Origin: Dethiobacter alkaliphilus AHT 1
GTDB taxonomy: Bacteria > Bacillota > Dethiobacteria > Dethiobacterales > Dethiobacteraceae
Reading direction: 5' to 3'
Length of the DNA: 64,000 nucleotides
Assembly (NCBI RefSeq): GCF_000174415.1
Contig: NZ_ACJM01000008.1
Location: forward strand, 62,001-126,000
Below are positions 61,493 to 64,000 of this stretch, in pieces (within the stretch, counting starts at the first letter, position 1; each line of letters opens with the position of its first letter). Below the pieces are notes generated by a model. The model was not told the DNA's origin, did not search any database, and worked only from the letters and a program-made list of their open reading frames with translations. The translations under genes and the position numbers were made by a program.

Positions 61493-62694
61493 AAAAGATA
61501 ATTTTAGCCTATTCCGGCGGACTGGATACGTCCATCGCCATTACCTGGCTGAAGGAAAAATACAACTGCGAAGTGGTGGCCATGGCGGCGGATGTGGGCC
61601 AGGGCGAGGAGTTGGAACCGCTGCATGAAAAAGCAATGAAGTCGGGGGCCAGCAAACTCTACATAGAAGATGTGCGGGAAGAGTTTGTCCGGGATTTTGT
61701 CTTCCCCATGGTTAAGTCCGGGGCCCTGTATGAAGAAAAGTACTTCCTGGGCACAGCCATTGCCCGTCCGGCCATTGCCAAGCGTTTGGTGGAGGTGGCG
61801 GCCAAGGAAGGGGCCGATGCCATCGCTCACGGTGCCACCGGCAAAGGTAACGACCAGGTCCGCTTTGAGCTAACCATCAAAGCGCTGGCGCCGCACTTAA
61901 AGATTGTGGCTCCCTGGCGGGAATGGGAGATCCGCTCCCGCGATGATGCTTTTGATTACGCCGAAAAGCACGGCATTCCCCTGCCGGTGACCAAGGACAA
62001 GCCTTACAGCATGGATCGCAATATCTGGCACCTCAGCTTCGAAGGGGGTATCCTGGAAGACCCTGACAGTGAACCGGAAAAAGAGATGTTTATTCTCACC
62101 GTGGACCCGGAGGATGCGCCGGATAAGGCCGAATATGTGGAGATCGGCTTTGAAAAGGGCGTGCCTGTTAGTTTAAACGGCAAAGCTATGGGGCCGGTGG
62201 AGCTTTTAGCCGAGCTAAATACCATTGCCGGCCGTCACGGCGTGGGCCGGGTGGATATGGTGGAAAACCGTCTGGTGGGAATGAAGTCCCGCGGGGTATA
62301 TGAGACTCCCGGCGGCACATTGCTCTATTTTGCCCATAAGGAAATGGAATGCCTTACCATGGACCGGGAAACCATGCATTTTAAAGAAATTGCCGGCGTT
62401 AAATACGGTGAGCTGGTGTACTATGGACAGTGGTATACACCACTAAGGGAGGCGTTGGATGCCTTTATTGACCGTACGCAGCAGAATGTCACCGGTTCTG
62501 TGCGTGTTAAGCTCTATAAGGGGAATATGACGGTGGCGGGCCGTAAATCGCCCCATTCCCTCTACCGGGAAGATTTGGCCACCTTCGGTGAAGATGTGAT
62601 TTATGACCAACGCGATGCCGAAGGGTTTATTAACCTGTTTGGCCTGCCCCTGAAAGTACAGGGTTTGCTGGAAAACGAAAAAAAACGGGGGTAA
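61489..62694 (+). CDS. argG: Argininosuccinate synthase
   Basis: This enzyme joins citrulline and aspartate with ATP. The product is 401 residues, the usual size. The ATP-pyrophosphatase P-loop is [17 protein letters not shown] (about 4-20), with [15 protein letters not shown] (about 113-127) and [10 protein letters not shown] (about 172-181) as further signature blocks. It overlaps murI by 4 bases and argH starts 4 bases after its stop. Confidence 0.96.
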   Translation: MKKIILAYSGGLDTSIAITWLKEKYNCEVVAMAADVGQGEELEPLHEKAMKSGASKLYIEDVREEFVRDFVFPMVKSGALYEEKYFLGTAIARPAIAKRLVEVAAKEGADAIAHGATGKGNDQVRFELTIKALAPHLKIVAPWREWEIRSRDDAFDYAEKHGIPLPVTKDKPYSMDRNIWHLSFEGGILEDPDSEPEKEMFILTVDPEDAPDKAEYVEIGFEKGVPVSLNGKAMGPVELLAELNTIAGRHGVGRVDMVENRLVGMKSRGVYETPGGTLLYFAHKEMECLTMDRETMHFKEIAGVKYGELVYYGQWYTPLREALDAFIDRTQQNVTGSVRVKLYKGNMTVAGRKSPHSLYREDLATFGEDVIYDQRDAEGFINLFGLPLKVQGLLENEKKRG

Positions 62695-62698
62695 TGCC

Positions 62699-64000
62699 GT
62701 GAAACTTTGGGGAGGAAGATTTGCCAAAGAAACAGACGCCCTGGTGGAGGAGTTTAATGCTTCCATTCCTTTTGACAAGCGTCTCTATGAAGAAGATATC
62801 CGCGGAAGTATGGCACACTGCCGCATGTTGGCCAACCAGGGAATTATCTGCGGCGATGAAGCAGAACAAATCCTGGCGGGCCTGGCGGTTATCAAAGAGG
62901 AAATGGACCGGGGGGAAGTGGAGTTTTCCCTGGCCCTGGAAGACATTCATATGCATGTGGAAAAACGCCTGACTGAGAAAATTGGGCCGGTGGGGGGCAA
63001 ATTGCACACCGGGCGGTCCAGAAACGACCAGGTGGCTTTGGATATGCACATGTATGTGAAAAAAGAAATCCTGGAGACGGTGGCCCTAATCGGCAATCTG
63101 CAGGAAGCGTTGGTAAACCTGGCTGAGGATAACCTGGATGCGGTGATGCCCGGCTATACCCATCTGCAGCGGGCACAGCCGGTACTCTTTGCCCACCATC
63201 TTTTGGCCTATTTCTGGATGCTGCAAAGGGATCGGGAACGTTTTCTGGACAGCTTCGGCCGCGCCGACTGGATGCCGTTGGGTGCCGGAGCCCTGGCCGG
63301 AACCACCTTCCCGGTGGATCGGGAGATGGTGGCCTCGGAGTTGGGCTTTGCCAAGCTGTACGAAAACAGTATGGATGCGGTGAGCGACCGTGATTTTGTG
63401 CTGGAGTTCTTAAGTAATTCGGCCATTATGATGACGCACTTAAGCCGCCTCAGTGAAGATATTATCATCTGGAATTCTCAGGAGTTTGGCTTTATTACCC
63501 TTGACGATGCCTTTACCACCGGCTCCAGCATCATGCCACAGAAGAAAAACCCCGACGTGGCGGAGTTGGTGCGGGGTAAAACAGGACGGGTTTACGGACA
63601 TCTGATGGGGCTTTTAACGGTGCTTAAAGGACTGCCCTTAGCGTATAATAAGGATATGCAGGAAGATAAGGAAGGCCTCTTTGATACGGTGGACACCATC
63701 AAGATTTGCCTGCGTTTGTATGCGGCCATGCTGCGCACCGTGGAGCCCAACAAGGAACGCATGTATGCTGCGGTGGCCCGGGATTTTGCCAGTGCCACCG
63801 ATCTGGCCGACTATCTGGTGCGCAAAGGCCTGCCCTTTAGAGAAGCGCATGCGGTGGTGGGCCAACTGGTGGGTAAGTGTGTAGCAGAGAACCGCCAGTT
63901 GGTGGATTTAACCACCGAGGAGTTGACGGAGGCCTGCTCCCACTTTGAGGATGACGCTAAAGAAATGCTGCCGCCGGAGGCCTGTGTGGAGGCACGGCAG
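62699..64000 (+). CDS. argH: Argininosuccinate lyase, 3' end beyond right edge
   Basis: This enzyme splits argininosuccinate to arginine and fumarate, the last step of the pathway. From a GTG at 62699, behind GGGGG, the frame is open for 434 codons to the end of the window; full-length ArgH is about 460 residues, so about 25-30 residues are missing. The N-terminus [11 protein letters not shown], the [11 protein letters not shown] block (about 103), TPGYTH-like [11 protein letters not shown] (about 152), and the fumarase-superfamily signature [12 protein letters not shown] (about 275) are intact. It completes argCJBDF-murI-GH. Confidence 0.96.
   Translation, partial: MKLWGGRFAKETDALVEEFNASIPFDKRLYEEDIRGSMAHCRMLANQGIICGDEAEQILAGLAVIKEEMDRGEVEFSLALEDIHMHVEKRLTEKIGPVGGKLHTGRSRNDQVALDMHMYVKKEILETVALIGNLQEALVNLAEDNLDAVMPGYTHLQRAQPVLFAHHLLAYFWMLQRDRERFLDSFGRADWMPLGAGALAGTTFPVDREMVASELGFAKLYENSMDAVSDRDFVLEFLSNSAIMMTHLSRLSEDIIIWNSQEFGFITLDDAFTTGSSIMPQKKNPDVAELVRGKTGRVYGHLMGLLTVLKGLPLAYNKDMQEDKEGLFDTVDTIKICLRLYAAMLRTVEPNKERMYAAVARDFASATDLADYLVRKGLPFREAHAVVGQLVGKCVAENRQLVDLTTEELTEACSHFEDDAKEMLPPEACVEARQ

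Noticed and set aside
1-64000. CRISPR array, prophage, rRNA operon or replication origin
   Set aside because: No regularly spaced repeats, phage structural genes, rRNA sequence or DnaA-box cluster was seen.

Overview
The window looks like the chromosome of an endospore-forming, strictly anaerobic member of the Clostridia with an acetogenic or syntrophic style of metabolism. The evidence is a GerA-type germination operon, a SleB-type cortex hydrolase, T-box control of arginine synthesis, sigma-H-like promoters, an NAD-linked formate dehydrogenase with an in-frame selenocysteine UGA, flavin/iron-sulfur NuoE/NuoF modules of the electron-bifurcating kind, and a methylmalonyl-CoA (propionate) operon beside a sigma-54 activator. 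I cannot name a species from sequence alone.

Layout. 1-3390 (minus): gerAA-gerAB-gerAC, with gerAC cut by the left edge. 3515-8174: a branched-chain amino acid ABC transporter (livJ-H-M-G-F). 8471-14755: a stand-alone Lrp/AsnC ligand-binding protein followed by NuoE-like, NuoF-like and a 1195-residue NuoG/GltD-type fusion, probably a bifurcating transhydrogenase-like complex. 14868-17506: a NarL-type response regulator and its histidine kinase. 17699-20190: a LysM/SleB hydrolase, a methyltransferase and a PilZ (c-di-GMP receptor) protein. 20262-20336 (minus): tRNA-Arg(CCG). 20485-31210: a glycosyltransferase with a large membrane partner, the YmfF/YmfH M16 pair, a class III aminotransferase, an HD-GYP phosphodiesterase, two small proteins, an MtnX-like phosphatase and cysteine synthase. 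31333-34563: ProS, a DUF362 ferredoxin and 5-formyl-THF cyclo-ligase. 34800-41731: the NAD-dependent selenoprotein formate dehydrogenase and its maturation factor FdhD, separated by a REP-associated (RAYT) transposase element. 41718-43636: threonine aldolase and a convergent P-loop/Asp23 fusion protein. 43785-51623: a sigma-54 activator and a propionate/succinate operon (sucC, sucD, methylmalonyl-CoA mutase in two parts, epimerase, carboxyltransferase); the mutase large chain carries a one-base frameshift. 51832-54762: a membrane leucine-rich-repeat protein and an acyl-CoA synthetase. 54806-64000: an arginine operon under an Arg T-box, argC-J-B-D-F-murI-G-H, with argH cut by the right edge.

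How it fits together. The formate dehydrogenase, the NuoEF/fusion complex and the DUF362 ferredoxin all move electrons between NAD(P)H, ferredoxin and formate. The methylmalonyl-CoA operon interconverts propionyl-CoA and succinyl-CoA, and the acyl-CoA synthetase may feed acids into it. HD-GYP and PilZ proteins form part of a c-di-GMP circuit.

The most unexpected signals are: (i) seven promoter-like sites matching the sigma-H consensus with an 11-12 base spacer, upstream of metabolic and signalling genes; (ii) a RAYT repeat that supplies the start codon and first codons of fdhD; (iii) the NuoG/GltD fusion with a degenerate molybdopterin domain; (iv) the mutase frameshift; (v) a sigma-54 activator whose sensory end is a dinucleotide-binding Rossmann-like domain plus PAS. 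I saw no CRISPR array, prophage or rRNA.
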